Shown here piece after piece: positions 19,557 to 31,489 of a stretch of 64,000 bases of DNA (positions within the stretch are counted from its first letter, which is position 1; every line of letters starts with the position of its first letter). Origin of the DNA: Micrasema longulum. Lineage: Eukaryota; Arthropoda; Insecta; Trichoptera; Brachycentridae. The notes below the pieces were generated by a model. That model saw nothing but the letters and a program-made list of their open reading frames with translations, was not told the origin of the DNA and made no database searches. A program made the translations under genes and the position numbers. The stretch covers positions 62,001 through 126,000 of the forward strand of contig JAGVSM010002666.1 of NCBI GenBank assembly GCA_022494885.1. The letters are read 5' to 3'.

Positions 19557-20099
19557 TTTTATTATTAAGGTGGCATTAAAAAGCAAAAATCCTAAGCGAC
19601 ATGTAACAGCTTTATAGAAGAGCCAATTTAACCTTTTTTTTTGTTAATAAAAAAAAAAAAAACCGACTAATTATTTTGACGTGATTCTCACATAACCTAA
19701 ATAAAAAAAACCTTCAATCAGATTTTTGCATTTCCAACGTCGATATTCTTAAATTATAATATAATAATTAAATTGAATTATTAGTTGACTATAAGACCAC
19801 AAGGCGAACAAATAATTGTAAATTTGTCCATGTTATAAATTTGTGCCATGCTTGAACATCCAACAATATGCAAGACACAAGGCGCTGTAAGAATATTATA
19901 AACAGAAGAACAAAAGAGAGATCGTTCTTTTTCCACGCCGACAGCCTTCGAAGTCACATGTGATGATAATGTCCAATTTCTGATGCTTTTGTTTGTAAAT
20001 TATTCTTGCCATTTGTAAATTAAAAAATCTAACTCATCAATAATCATTATAACAAGTACATTATTTTTCTTAAATTTAAAAGTTAAAATTAAATTTAAA

Positions 20100-20200
20100 T
20101 CTTTATAAAATCATTTTGTAAAGCGCCCTTGAGGTATTATATTACGAAAATGGCGCTTTATAAGTTATCCATAAAATTAATTATTATTATTATTATTATA
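20100..20200 (+). mobile_element. L2/CR1-type LINE tail: GCGCC hairpin plus (ATT)n
   Basis: TTGTAAAGCGCCCTTGAGG ... AAAATGGCGCTTTATAAG, with AAGCGCC (20121-20127) pairing to GGCGCTT (20152-20158), then (ATT)n at 20182-20200. The layout AAAGCGC-TTGAG...GCGCTATATAA is familiar from the 3' tails of L2/CR1-like LINEs in many animals. The same end is at 53831-53890. Confidence 0.65.
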
Positions 20201-20275
20201 CTTTATTCTAAAAATATATAATAGGGATAATCTACTTCTACTTCAAATCCCAACAAATAATTAGACATTTAAAAA

Positions 20276-20350
20276 AAAATATTTACAACTCGTTGAAAAT
20301 GGCCACCAGAATTGAAATATTTGAGTAAATCATAAAAATGCAAATATTTC
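20276..20350 (-). repeat. Short dispersed repeat R, reversed
   Basis: ACAACTCGTTGAAAATGGCC followed by GAAATATTTGAGTAAATCAT, the complement of the 4790-4850 arrangement. Confidence 0.5.
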
Positions 20351-21229
20351 TTTTAATAAAAAATAAAAACCCTTTTTTTTCAAATGTATGTTGCAAAGCA
20401 CTTACGTGGTTATTCATTATCATTAAAATATAACGCCTCCGGTTTTTAGATTAAAAAATATTACATGTTTATCTTGATATGAAGATCTTTATTTAAGATG
20501 AAGATCCATAATTGGATTTCATCAGGGGTAGAGACCACTGTATGAGATTGCTTCGGGAATAAATATATACAATATCGACGCTGTCTTCATTATTATCCAT
20601 ATACGTACATGTGTATATCATCTTTGAATGAACTTAATAGTGATGCATGATTATTTGGAAATATATATTTTTACTTCATTATTATGTCGATTAAATTACG
20701 TTTTCTACCATATATGTAGATTTGCTACGATTGCTACTTTATTATATTATTTTGGATTTATTTTTACTATCAATTAATTACCGAATTGAATTATAATATT
20801 ACTAGAAATTATTAATAACATATCATCGTCATCATTTTTTTTTTTTTTTCCATACTGTTACATATTATGCATGTATTAAATTACATATTTTATACATTAT
20901 ATTTATTAAACATTAGAAGAGAAAAAGAGAAAAAATACATATTCTAAAATTAAACATAGCCTTAAATTTGGAAAAAATTCCCACAAAGACTTAAACGTCT
21001 GAGCGTGGGCCATTCCTTTTTTATTGTTTTTGGTGAATTTTTTGTATACAAACATAAATATGACAATGCCATTAAAAAATCATACAGAAATAACAGGAAA
21101 ATGACATAAACAATGTAATTAAGACATCAAAGTTTAGAATATGCTGTTGTACGACTCTTTCACAATAGGTGTATATCTGTATTTTCCACGCTGATCCAAG
21201 TCCTCAAAGCCGCTTTAAACTTTGGAAGG
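20350..21229. other. No recognisable feature
   Basis: AT-rich; a 15-nt T run near 20837. No gene or repeat supported. Confidence 0.3.
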
Positions 21230-21483
21230 GATTATTCCCTTTCTGCACCTAATGTGCATAGGGCACTGCATTGGTAAAACAATCGCAGCGTATCTTGATC
21301 ATTTTTGTAACATGAAGGTAAGATGATAAGTCTTACGCTTCAGGTACCAGTCCAGGGACTATGAAATATTCCAGTGTAAAAACACTCTTTTAAATAAATA
21401 TTTCAAATCAACCATGCCGGGAATTGAACCCGAGAACTCTTGCATGGTAGGCAAACGCGCTGACTGTTACACCACGAGGCGGA
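21230..21483 (-). mobile_element. Complete tRNA-derived SINE, minus strand
   Basis: Read on the minus strand: CCTCGTGGTGTAACAGTCAG (A box), anticodon arm TTTGC-CTACCAT-GCAAG (ACC, Gly-like), GGGTTCAATTCCC (B box), the CCCTGGACTGGTACCTGAAG body, and an end near CCCTTCCAAAG. Full length like the copy at 2250-2500. The head differs from it at only a few sites, so both are moderately young. Confidence 0.9.
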
Positions 21484-22079
21484 CAATTGCCATGTATTAT
21501 TATATAACTTTTCTGCATTCCATTTTTCGACATGTATAAATTTTTACTATTATTATTTTGTATATTGTTTTGATTATTTAGTATATTGTTTTCATAGGTT
21601 AATAAATGCTTTTGATTTATATATGTAAGAATCCCGACTTAACACGGAATTTTCTAACAAGTCAGGACATAAAAAAATATAATTGTGCTCTATGATAAAA
21701 TTGTGTATTTTGTGCATTAAATTCATTAAAAAAATAGTGAAGCTTCGAAATAGATCAAAATTAAATAAAAAATTAGTGGGTAAAGACCATGGTTTTTGTT
21801 TTAATTATAAAATTTTTTAAAAATCATAAAATGACATAGACCTCTTTGTTTGTATTTTCGTCAGTAGTTTCTTTTCCGTAACGTAAAAACGTAGTATGTC
21901 ACGTGATGCAATAAATCAGAGAAACGTATACGTTCGTAACTCATTTCTAAGCGTGACCGAACTGTCTCATATATTGTTTTAAGAATAAACGTTATAATGT
22001 GGCCAACAGAAGTTAAGGAAAAAAAGTGAAGAGTAGATTGAAAATTATACCAAGAGTGAAGGAATTAAGGGATTTTTCA
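21484..22079. other. No recognisable feature
   Basis: AT-rich flank upstream of the LINE; no motif supported. Confidence 0.3.
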
Positions 22080-24252
22080 GGTGGGTTGGTAAAAAAAGGA
22101 ACTACTTTGAAACGTCACGAGGTCATGTGAATATTTTAAACTCTTCTATAGATCAATTTGTACCAATTTCATTTCAAAGGGAAAACACATATCCAAGTTG
22201 GTTTTCTGAGGATTTGATTGATTTAATAATCTCCAAAAAAATTATGCATAAGCAATATAAAAAAACAGATCAATAACTGATTATATTGAATCCAAAAGGA
22301 TGAGGAAGGATTGTAAAGTAACATCATTAATATGTCACAATGCATATATACAAAAGATCGAAGATAATATTCTGCTTGATCTTAAGTATTTTTGGAGATA
22401 TGCTAAAACCCTATACAGTAGCGATACCGGTATTCCTAAATCTATGAAATATGGAAATAATAGGTCTAGTAATATGCGAGATACAGTTAATATGTTCGCT
22501 AACTTTTTCTTTAATGTTTATGATGATGCCGTAACTTTAAATAACTCAATGGAAAATAAATTAACTGAGCCCTTTGACCTGCCTAACTTAATTATTTCTG
22601 ATGATAAAAATTATTCCTCCAGTCTACATTATAAATTGTATTCAAATATTAGCACATCCTATTAAAGTTTTTTTCAATATGTCTTGAACTATTGGCGTAT
22701 TTCCTGATACATGGAAATATAGCCACATTACACCTATATTTAAAAAGGGTAGTAAAGATGAAATATCCAACTACAGACCTATTTGTATCCAATCTACCCT
22801 CCCTAAGTTGTTTGAAAAACTTGTACTTGAAAAATTAATTGCTCCTGAGCAACATGGGTTTATTACTGGTCGTTCAACAGTCACTAATCTCATTTTGTAC
22901 GAGAATTTTATTCCTAGTGCACTTCATAAGATGCACCAGGTCGACGCTATATACACCGACTTCAGTAAAGCCTTTGACAAAGTTTGCCACTCCAACTTGT
23001 TGCAGAAACTTGGTCGACTGGGAATACGTGATGAACTCTTAAAATGGTTCATTAGTTACTTATATAATAGAAAAATAGCAGTTAAAATAAATTCCCATAT
23101 CTCCTATACTTTTTTAACAACAAGCGGCGTACTCCAAGGATCACACTTAGGACCTATTTTATTTTAAATTTATATAAATGATATTGTTGAAATTTTCAGC
23201 GATTTAAAATATTCACTTTTTGCTGACGACTTCAAACTTTATAGAGTTGTTAATAATACTGATGATTGCAATACCCTGCAGACGACTCTCAACAGAATTC
23301 ACGAGTGGTGTTATAAAAATAATATTTTTCTCAATATAGATAAATGCCACGTTATTTCCTTTTCTAAAAGTATGACTATTTAACTATTTGTTAAACCACG
23401 CAACAATTGAAAGAGTTAATTTATTAGGGATCTTGGCGTAATTTTTTATGATAAACTAACATTTATCAAACATTTTGACAAGATTTCAAATGAAGCGCTA
23501 AGTATTTTTTTGATTTATTTGTAGGGTTACTTATAAATCAAAAGTATCACACCAATCAAGTCACTTTATTGCTCCCTGGTTAGAAGTCATTTAGAATATA
23601 TTTCTCTAGTCTGTTCGCCCCATTATCGTGTACATTCTGATTCACTCGAGCGCGTCCAGAAGAAATTTCTCAAATATATTAATTTTAAACTTCATATTCC
23701 AGCTGCTTTATTTAATTATAATCAATTGTTACCTTCAGAAAATCGTTTAAGACTTTCTGATAGAAGAATCCTAACTGACCTTATATTACTTTATAAAGTA
23801 ATAAATTCATTAATTGACTGTCCTGATTTGCTTGAGTTGGTGTGTTTCTGTATACCTGGTCGACATACCCGCCACAGATCTCCTTTTTGTTCTGCAAGTT
23901 CTAGGACCAACTATCACATGCACTCGCCTATCCCTAGGCTCCATAGATATGGCAATCAGTATGAGGACAAGGCTGATATATTTGGTTCTGGACTTGATAA
24001 TTATAAAACGAGTCTGATTTCTTTTTTCCTCTCGCAATATTATTCATAAACTTTTCTTTATATTTCAAAATGTTTTTCCTTTTTTTGTTTTTTCATATTT
24101 ATGTATTAATTTCGTTAATATTTTGGGTTGCTTATGTGTATTTACCTTCTTGTTACTAATGTTAGAGTTATGCAATTTTATAATATTTTATTATGTATTT
24201 GTATATTTTTTCACATTTATGTTCAATAATATAAAAACAAATAAATAAACAC
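22080..24252 (+). mobile_element. 5'-truncated Jockey-like LINE
   Basis: The most complete element in the window: inter-domain linker, reverse transcriptase, post-RT region and 3' UTR of a non-LTR retrotransposon, lacking the endonuclease and ORF1. It ends in an A-rich tail (AAAACAAATAAATAAAC, 24233-24250). 5' truncation is the usual result of target-primed reverse transcription that stops early. No target duplication identified. Confidence 0.9.
22100..24049 (+). pseudogene. LINE ORF2 (reverse transcriptase), broken
   Basis: Domains in order: linker (SSIDQFVPISF, NTYPSWFSEDL) near 22135-22230; RT fingers HITPIFKKGSKDEISNYRPI near 22725-22785; HGFITGRSTVTNLI near 22852-22895; catalytic DAIYTDFSKAFDKV near 22945-22985; SGVLQGSHLGPILF at 23125-23164; the FADD box in SLFADDFKLYR near 23215-23245; LVRSHLEYISLVCSPHY near 23580; and the C-terminal SDRRILTDLILLYKVINSLI ... 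CPDLLEL ... RTNYHMHSPIPR to the stop at 24049. A stop at 23165 splits the RT just before the FADD half, another lies at 23381, and frames shift near 22665 and 23400. Both catalytic motifs are intact but the protein cannot be made. Confidence 0.92.
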
Positions 24253-24399
24253 TTGTTTACACAAACTGGTATCGAATCTTTTTTTCAAAATCAAAAACTT
24301 TCTTCCAAAAACGAAAAATGTACTCATGTAGAGCCTATGTAAAATGAAATTATGTTATATGCAACTAATATAGGGAACAAAAAATCATAATGACAAAAA

Positions 24400-24790
24400 C
24401 AGACTACAAAGAGAGCAAAATAAAATATTAAAGTAAATATATTACCTCCCTTCTCAAACAGCAAGTAGAGAACTCCTTTATCAAACTAAACAATTAAATA
24501 AAACCGATCTCTTTCAACTAGAATCTTTAAAATGTATTCATAAATTAGCCACTGATCTAATTGCACACAAAGTCTAAATCTTGAAAAATATTGTAGCAAA
24601 CATGGACTCACAGCAATCTGAAATGAGACAAGGACAGTCGAGACTAATAAACCAGAGACTGAAATTAAACAATAAACTACTAGAAAAAACTAAACAAAAT
24701 ACCTTTACAAAAGATGTGAAAAATACTATCCTTAACAATAGAATATAAATTTAAAAAATAAAAGATATTTTGTAAAACGAATGTAATCCG
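24400..24790 (+). pseudogene. LINE gamma C-terminal fragment
   Basis: One frame from about 24405 reads QREQNKILK, a stop, then YYLPSQTASRELLYQTKQLN and LFQLESLKCIHKLATDL to a stop at 24575. This is the post-RT pattern Q-K-LK--L-LP--T-S--L---T-L----L---K----L. The continuation to 24790 (SRLINQRLKLNNKLLEKT) may be the basic end. Family not assigned; distinct from the LINE just upstream. Confidence 0.55.
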
Positions 24791-25678
24791 CACGGGTTTA
24801 TAAGTAAATTTTAAGTAAACAAAAAACAATTAAAGCAAAGGTCAGTCATGATTACCACCATTGTCATTTTCCGTATTTTGACATTTCGTCATGATTGTAG
24901 TTTAACGAAGCGTGTGACTTTCTTCAAATTTGAATGAGAGTGGTTTAATTATTTGTTTTGATACTTTATGTCACTGATAGGTGCGCAGTATATAATTTAA
25001 AACTTGGGTTAGTTTATAAACCTGGAATAAAAAGCCCATATATAAAATTTTCAAGATCAAATATGAAAGAAAGTCAATTTTGCACATCCATAGTCATTCT
25101 ACGGTCACGACGGTACAAATTAGCGGGTACCCGGTTCTATCTTTTAAATGTCATAAAAACTCACCAGCTTGAACTTGTGACGTTGCTAGGTGTGTTTTTT
25201 CGACGTTTCGGTGGGGGTTTTCAAAACTACGAAATTTTGAAAAATTGATACATTAAATTTTTTATTTTTTTTTTGCATACTTTGATATCCATAGTACCCG
25301 CATAAAATATTAAAATAGATCACAGAACTTCCTCGTTACAAAAAATCGTTGTACTTGCGTCTCAAAAAACTAGCATTTCATGTATAAAAATGAATAAAAG
25401 ATCCGATTTTAGGGCAACTTTTACATGAGATCAGTTTTTTGGTAAAACCTTTTTGGAATAATCCCTTAGAAGGGGCAAGTTTTAGGCCCGAGGACTCTCG
25501 GTACTACTCAAAATGTTTCAAGTGTAACTAACAACTTTTACACCAGACTTAAAAGTTTAGTTAGATCAATTTCTCGCTTCGAATTGCTAAAAAGGTCGTG
25601 GGATAATGGAAAACGAACGCAAAAAATCCCAGTGGGAATTACGTAACGGGAAATAGATAAAATAGGTGTAAATTATGT
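24791..25678. other. Unassigned
   Basis: 24895-24970 is similar to the complement of 5390-5470. 24958-25248 is an open frame with no recognisable family. 25440-25640 is slightly GC-richer and unexplained. Confidence 0.3.
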
Positions 25679-25733
25679 TCGCCATGCAGGTCAGCGCGTT
25701 TGCCTATCATTCAATAGGTCTCAGATTCAATTT
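25679..25733 (+). mobile_element. SINE head only (tRNA-Gly-like)
   Basis: GCAGGTCAGCGCGTTTGCCTATC then GGTCTCAGATTCAATTT. The head matches the SINEs at 2250 and 21230 but has lost the start of the A box and stops at the B box. Confidence 0.7.
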
Positions 25734-25999
25734 AAATTAAATTGTCAGAACTTATTTTCTGTTTTTTCATTCAAAAACATTTTTTTGTATTTTTTACTAA
25801 ATAGCGATCGCACCACTTACTAAATGAGAGGTGATCAGTTGAATGAGTTGTTAGTTCAGGGATTTTCAATGTGCAATTTGCGTTTTTTACAATGCTGATG
25901 AATTTCAATACAGATACTCACCTTATACTGGGGTTCTCCAAAACTTTGTTTAGAGTTCTCCTCGTGGGAGGTTCTAAGGAATGTTTAGGGTGAACAAAG

Positions 26000-26660
26000 C
26001 GCTTGATCATGATTAAGTGATGGGTGCGGTGATACTTTGGGTTTTTAAACTTGCAGAATAAACAGTTATTTGCACGGTGGAAGGATTCGAATTGCTTACT
26101 GCGAACACTTAAATATATTATACACGGTTGTGCGTATACTTAATGATATGCACTTGTATTGACAGTTCGTATTTTATTGTCTGAGAAAAAATGATAATTA
26201 CGCATGGTGAGAACTGTGACATTATTTTAAAAGTTCAGCAGGTAATTATAAATTGAATAAAGCAACCTACGTGATGTATTTAGTGCAACCTGTAAGCATG
26301 TTGGGATAGGGCCAGACCGTGAAATTTCAGAGGAACATTCGTAATGGTGAACTATAAAAACTTTATTGCCGTGGTTTAAATAGCCCTGATTACAAATCAA
26401 TCGAAAATCTTTGGTCAATACTAAGAGCTAAAATACTAAGATTAAAATCCCAGACAGCAAAAAAGCTGAAAAAAGCACTTAAAATTACATGGGATGAAGA
26501 GATTTTAGAAACAACTATTGAAGTTTAGATTCAGCAATGCCGTCTCGAATTGCTGCCGCCATTAAGGCAAAAGAAGGAGCCCCAAAAAAATTGAAAATGT
26601 ATTATTTAGTATATTTTGATAATGTTTATTGAATTTGAATAAATAAATTAAAGTGATTAA
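26000..26660 (+). pseudogene. Tc1/mariner transposase relic
   Basis: The best part is 26370-26440, which reads SPDYKSIENLWSILRAK, matching SPDLNPIENLW around the third catalytic acid of Tc1-like DDE transposases. After KLKKALKITWDEE a second frame gives SAMPSRIAAAIKAKEGAPKK (about 26530-26590), the usual S-P-R---VI-A-G----Y ending. LLPW just before SPD is one base out of frame. The upstream part (26000-26300) is too damaged to assign firmly. The first two catalytic acids are not visible. Terminal inverted repeats were not found. Confidence 0.75.
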
Positions 26661-26874
26661 AACTGGAAATCTATTATTCCGTTACTATTAATATGTATTA
26701 ACTTCAAATAAAAAATCTCAACACGAGAAAAGGCAAGCTAAACGACTGAACTTAATTTTATTTAAAAAAAAAACATAAAGATAAAATTTACAGGTAATGC
26801 AATTTATGGAAAACCTCAAAATATGAATTAAAATTTTTGTGACCGCTACCGTTTTAAAAATTAAAATTATTAAG

Positions 26875-27110
26875 GGTTAGAATATTGATGGATGTCTTAA
26901 ACAAAGAAGACGTGGTAAGACCAAATTTAACAAAAACTTGAAGACGAACATATCAAAAGTAGGAATAATCAGCGTGTGTACATGAGAATATGTATGAATG
27001 CAGAGGAAACTAGGTCTGTATGCAAAAGAAGAGTGATATAGCATTATATCCTCTTTGCCCGATAACGGCGTGATGGTTTGTTTGTTAAACATTAAGGGAT
27101 CCAAGTTGAG
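26875..27110 (+). pseudogene. RTE-like LINE C-terminal end
   Basis: Begins AAGAAGACGTGGTAAGACC and includes the frame MNAEETRSVCKRRVI, stop, HYILFAR, ending near GATAACGGCGTGATGG. The same block order, less damaged, is at 59715-59932 (MNVEEARIVCQDRSVWRSIL). The (GTA)n tail is missing here. Confidence 0.7.
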
Positions 27111-27459
27111 TTAAAAACAAATATTTAAAAAAAATAATAGAAAAGCTATTTAATTTACAAGAATAATATCAAAGAAAAGGTGCCAGGAAATGTGAATTAT
27201 TAGTCTTATCGTCGCCTTAGTTCGTTTTTATCTAACAGACCATAACCCAAATCTGAAGAAATATAACTTTTTAGTATTTCTTACAAAATACGCAAAAGTA
27301 TAAAATGGGCACAAGTAACGACAAAATTAGTTTAAAAAATCCGTTAAACAATCTAAAAATTATTTTTTTTCATTGAAATCTTATAAATAAAGGCTTTCTT
27401 GGAACTCCTTTACATTTAATTTAATTGAGATAAAAATGGTCAATTGGACAAACACAAAC

Positions 27460-27575
27460 TAAAGCGACGTAATGGTAATCGAGGAACAGAATATTATTAT
27501 TTCCGAGTCAATGTGAAGGAACATTATGAGGTATTTGTTGGAGAATAGTCAGGACCTCAAATGAACTATTTAGTA
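27460..27575 (-). pseudogene. Jockey-like LINE fragment
   Basis: GAGGAACAGAATATTATTATTTCCGAGTC and AGGAACATTATGAGGTATTTGTTGGAGAATAG closely match the complement of 41385-41475, where the protein reads VPSRRLGNNKILFLGHHK. Only this piece is present. Confidence 0.8.
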
Positions 27576-28430
27576 TTTTAAATCCAATGTTTTTTTTTCA
27601 TATTTTTTTTTTTCTTTTATTTTTATCTTTTATTTATAAAGTTTTAGATCTAAATCTTTAAAGGTACTTTTAATTTTACTAGATATATACGCATTTTATT
27701 TATTTTTTAATTTAAAATTTTATTTTTGGATATTTTTTATTTAGATTTTTTTTTATTTGTGTTATTTTATTCATTATGTTTTTGTTGCAATTAAGAGCAC
27801 CCACCATTTTTCTTTCTGTTTTATTAAAAAAAAAACATGAATCATTGTTTAATGCCTTTGCATTAAAACGATAATCAATGTTTTTTCTTAAATTAAACTG
27901 TAGTTTTTTACTCTCTTCTTTTTAATACTTTTGAATAATTTTAAACTGTTTCACATTGTTTCAATTGAGGTTTTATTTGTGCCTATACTCTTTTATTTAA
28001 GTTTTTAAAAACACTTATGTCTGATCACCCGGTGACAAACTATTTGTTCATGGTTTGTCGGGACAATTATTGCTTAATATTTTACATTTTACAATCTTTA
28101 GTAATATTGTTTAACTTTTTCAAATTAAACTATGTGAAAAAAATCATTTAAAAGACTCGATGGATTACGAAAAAAAAACTCGTACAGGTTTTGTTATGGG
28201 TTTTGTAACTCGACGACTCATGACTCAAGTACGTATACTCGTATGCATGTATTATATTGCATGTTGCATTTAGGTTAGTGGGATAACATACTCTCCTTAT
28301 CCAGGATATCCGTAATCTCTCCCGAAACTTAAATCTGTACAAAGACTCAACTATATATTTGATTCCATAATCTGCCGTACAAATACAGTATGGTAAAAGT
28401 TGTGTACTAAGCTGAATTCATAATTAATAT
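27576..28430. other. T-rich spacer
   Basis: 27580-27800 is strongly T-rich on the plus strand; nothing coding or repeated recognised. Confidence 0.35.
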
Positions 28431-28439
28431 TATTACTAG

Positions 28440-28520
28440 CCTGTTCATCCCACCGTTATGAGTGTGATCACATTGCCCAGGATTCGCGACGTAGACGTGG
28501 ATAAGAGCGTTAAACTGTAC
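28440..28520. repeat. Fragment shared with the 6556-7265 element
   Basis: ACCGTTATGAGTGTGATCAC then GGATTCGCGACGTAGACGTGGATAA recalls 6960-7016 (ACCGTTATGAGTGTAATTCC, GGTTTGCGACGTGGACGCTAA). The flanks differ, so it is an internal piece of a wider family. Confidence 0.6.
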
Positions 28521-28782
28521 GGAAAAGTTTATTAAAAATGTACAGAAAAAAAGATATCCGATTTACTAAGCGTCAACGGATTACTTGTCAAAAATGACCG
28601 AGAATAAGCGGAAGATAACATCTAAAACTCAAGATGATACAAGAATTTGGCTCAGTTTATTAATAAACCACTGAATTTCCTCATTATGTGCTAAATAAAG
28701 GAAACGTTAACGGAAAAATATTTAAGCGAGTACAAATTTCAAGTGAGTAAACATTTCATATTAATATTTCGTGTCCATTCTG

Positions 28783-28850
28783 CCCAGGAATCAAACCTGG
28801 GATCTTAATAATGGTAGACGAACACTTTAATCACTCGATTCCCTTTACAA
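28783..28850 (-). mobile_element. tRNA-like SINE head (trace)
   Basis: On the minus strand GAATCGAGTGATTAAAGTG (A-box-like) is followed by GATCCCAGGTTTGATTCCTGGG (good B box with a T-stem CCCAGG/CCTGGG). No body recognised. Confidence 0.5.
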
Positions 28851-29261
28851 GGATTTTTATCTGTGAGCAGCCATCGAGTCGAACACAATCTTCCGGGTTC
28901 TGGTTTTATTTCGCTTACAAGACTGTATTTTTTATCCGTCTGGACACAGATAAACCAAACTAGTACTATTTATTGAGGTATTTCGTATTTAGAAACACAT
29001 GTGATTTGTTCATATTGTATTCCTCACAGCAAATTAACACTGTTTTATAAAATCTTAATATAAAATAACAACATTCTATTAAAGAAAAAAAAGTTTTTTG
29101 TGAGAAACAAACCAATAGAAAAACCTACTGTCTTAAAATGGTTTCGGATATGTAGAGGAATGTATTTTTACTCTAGTTCATCCCCCGTTAACTCCGGTAA
29201 ACGTGGAACGTTCATTTTCATTTTTTTATGAAAATATTTTGACCGTTTGCTTTCACTGTTG

Positions 29262-29432
29262 ATCTTAAACAAGACCATGACAGATGCTAAGCCCTGTATA
29301 TGCCTAAACTTCTATATTACCTTGTAAAAAATGTTCCTTATATCTGTCGTAATATATTAATATTAATAAATCTCAAAGGAGTTGAATCCAGTTCTTGTAA
29401 ACAAAAATTTGGATGGAATCAAAATATTGTTA
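29262..29432 (-). repeat. Family P copy, partial
   Basis: Reverse sense from GACAGATGCTAAGCCCTGTATATGCC through CTTCTATATTACCTTG to GTTGAATCCAGTTCTTG and TTTGGATGGAATCAAAATATTG. It lacks the palindrome half. Confidence 0.8.
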
Positions 29433-29839
29433 AAAAATAAAATTTGGTTGCATACGCGTTCAAGAAAATTATTTTTGTTTTAAAAGTAAATAAAAATGGA
29501 CAATAAAAAAGAAGGAATAGAATTGTTTAAATAAATTCAAATTTTAAATAAAAATAAAACAAATATGATTTATCATATAAATAAAGGACGAGTGATACTT
29601 TAATCCAGAAATTGTGAATATCCACGACTAGTTTCATCGCTTTCGCGACATTCTCGAGACTGGTATATTTATTAAGGAGTTTAATGTATTTATACAAAAC
29701 AAAGTTAAGGATAGATAATTCGAAATTATATGAAAGCAAATTAAATAAAGTTATTTTTATTTTAAGGATCATTATCAACATTTTTTTATAAAATAAATTA
29801 CAATGAACTTCCATCAAGAGTTTTCACTTACAAACTTAA

Positions 29840-30200
29840 ATGTTTTATTTATTTATTTATACATCAACGGTTCAAAGAACTTTTTACAAAAAAATAATAA
29901 TTTACAGAAATAATCACAGCAGTGCACAATAATCATGTAGTACAAAGTAAGAAATAATAGAATAATTAAAACTAAAAAAATTAGTAAACATATAATACAA
30001 AAAGTTAAAAAGAAACATAACATTTCTTTATAAAAGAAAGCAATAACTATGAGAAAATTTTATGTACTAAATATTAATATAACACAGTAAAGTTGAGAAT
30101 AACTAGATAATAATAATAAAAAAATTGATACAACATAAGTACTTAAAAAAATAAAAGTTTTTTGAGCAATAAAACAAAAATTAAAATATTTAAATTTCTA
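29840..30200 (-). mobile_element. Probable LINE 3' UTR (AAAT-tailed), minus strand
   Basis: Starts with TTTATTTATTTATAC, then GGTTC-AAGAACTTTTTACAAAA, the same layout as the tails at 32285, 45685 and 49360. The rest is A-rich with no frame. Assignment by resemblance only. Confidence 0.35.
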
Positions 30201-30451
30201 AATGATAATACCTCTAGTTAGTGAAATCATCATCATCATCAGTTGGTTGGAAGAAGTCGCCATTTGGCAATAAATCCAAAAGTTTAAAAAGAAATGTGTT
30301 TTTTTTCCGCTTTTTTTATTTAAATCGTTCGCTGTTGATAGTATCTTCAACCCCCATATTTTGTCCACAAAGATTTGGGGCTCAAAATATTAAAATATTT
30401 TAGGCAAACAATTTTATAAATCTTAAGATGATGTTTTAAGAACCAGAGTAC

Positions 30452-30697
30452 ATGCGGTTGGATAATGTCAAGATATTCCGTAAAGCAACAGTAAGGAAAC
30501 CGGAAACAGACTGGATTAGTACGTTTCCCGGATGTAATCGGGATCTTGGTTGGCAGTGCCTGGATATGTATTATTTATTCAAACACTATGCCAACCATCA
30601 TCAAAGAGGACACAGAAACAAACCTTTACCACCTACCAGATTGGCTTGTAATGAATTTACAGAAAGCATTTCAATAGAGATGGAAAGTATTAATTAA
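30452..30697 (+). CDS. Unrecognised 81-codon open frame
   Basis: Mixed composition with a central DLGWQCLDMYYLFKHYANHH and a His/Arg-rich stretch. No family recognised; no start context or splice signal that I can support. The end (30680-30725) overlaps sequence resembling a scrap of family P (AGAGATGG, TTTCAGCTCTTTGACTTC), which argues against a real gene end. Confidence 0.15.
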   Translation: MRLDNVKIFRKATVRKPETDWISTFPGCNRDLGWQCLDMYYLFKHYANHHQRGHRNKPLPPTRLACNEFTESISIEMESIN

Positions 30698-31209
30698 TGA
30701 TTTCAGCTCTTTGACTTCATAAAATTCAACACTGAAAGCCCCCTCCATTCACCCGAATCAGTTATAGAGCTTTGTGGCTTTTTTTTCAAAAATTTGAGGT
30801 CCCGCTAACCGGGTTTGGGACCCTTGTCTAGTGTCTTGGACTAAGTTTGAGCCCCACATTACCACAAGCTGATTCTTTTATTTAAGTGAGTTATTTACAC
30901 CTCGTTGAAAATAGCCCTAAATAACGTTTCGACAAATCGTAAGGCCCATTTTTTCCTTAAAAAAATAATTTAATCTTTATTATACGGATAATTTTGAAAA
31001 AAGCCATTCCTCATAAAAAAAATCTCGTTAAAACAAATAATTGCTTTCAACGCTGTATTGAACCCAGTGATTGGGAAAATCTCATTTTCCTAATAGGGAA
31101 ATTCAAAGTTTTTTTTTTTCAATTTCAATTAATAAGGATCTATGAAATACGGTCGAGTAAATATTATTTTTTTTACTACATATTAGTAGCATGTATTTTT
31201 TTATATATA

Positions 31210-31320
31210 TACAGGTGTTCTTTAAGCCCTGTCACATCCGAAACCACGATGATCAGTATGGGCAAAAAGACATATTGGCATATTTAAGAAAATATTTAGA
31301 ACGAAGAAAATTTGTAAAAA
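31210..31320 (+). mobile_element. Half copy of the TACAGGGTG MITE
   Basis: TACAGGTGTTCTTTAAGCCC then CATCCGAAACCACGATGATC, matching the left end of the complete element at 33927-34181 and continuing through GAACGAAGAAAATTTG. The right end is absent. Another left end is at 32547-32610. Confidence 0.8.
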
Positions 31321-31335
31321 TAAAATATTAAAAAT

Positions 31336-31453
31336 AACAAATGGTTGCTTACTTCTGCAGGGGAGAAGCGAGGGGGGCGCGACCGCGTGGTTAACGGTGT
31401 GTCTGATTCCCTTCTCCTCGTTTCTCTCCCGCAGAAGTTAGCAACCATTTGTT
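31336..31453. repeat. GC-rich 118-bp hairpin
   Basis: Left arm AACAAATGGTTGCTTACTTC onward (31337-31375) pairs with the right arm ending GCAACCATTTGTT (31414-31453), about 5 mismatches in 38. The loop and inner arms are very GC-rich (GGGGGGCGCGACCGCG). It lies directly after the half MITE. It may be a small foldback element; it is also the size of a pre-miRNA-like hairpin, though nothing shows it is transcribed. Confidence 0.8.
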
Positions 31454-31489
31454 TTTTTTATATAATTATAAGATAAAAAATAAATACAA

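Noticed and set aside
26227..26418. Minus-strand frame of 63 codons
   Set aside because: It is antisense to the Tc1/mariner relic with the IENLW motif on the plus strand.
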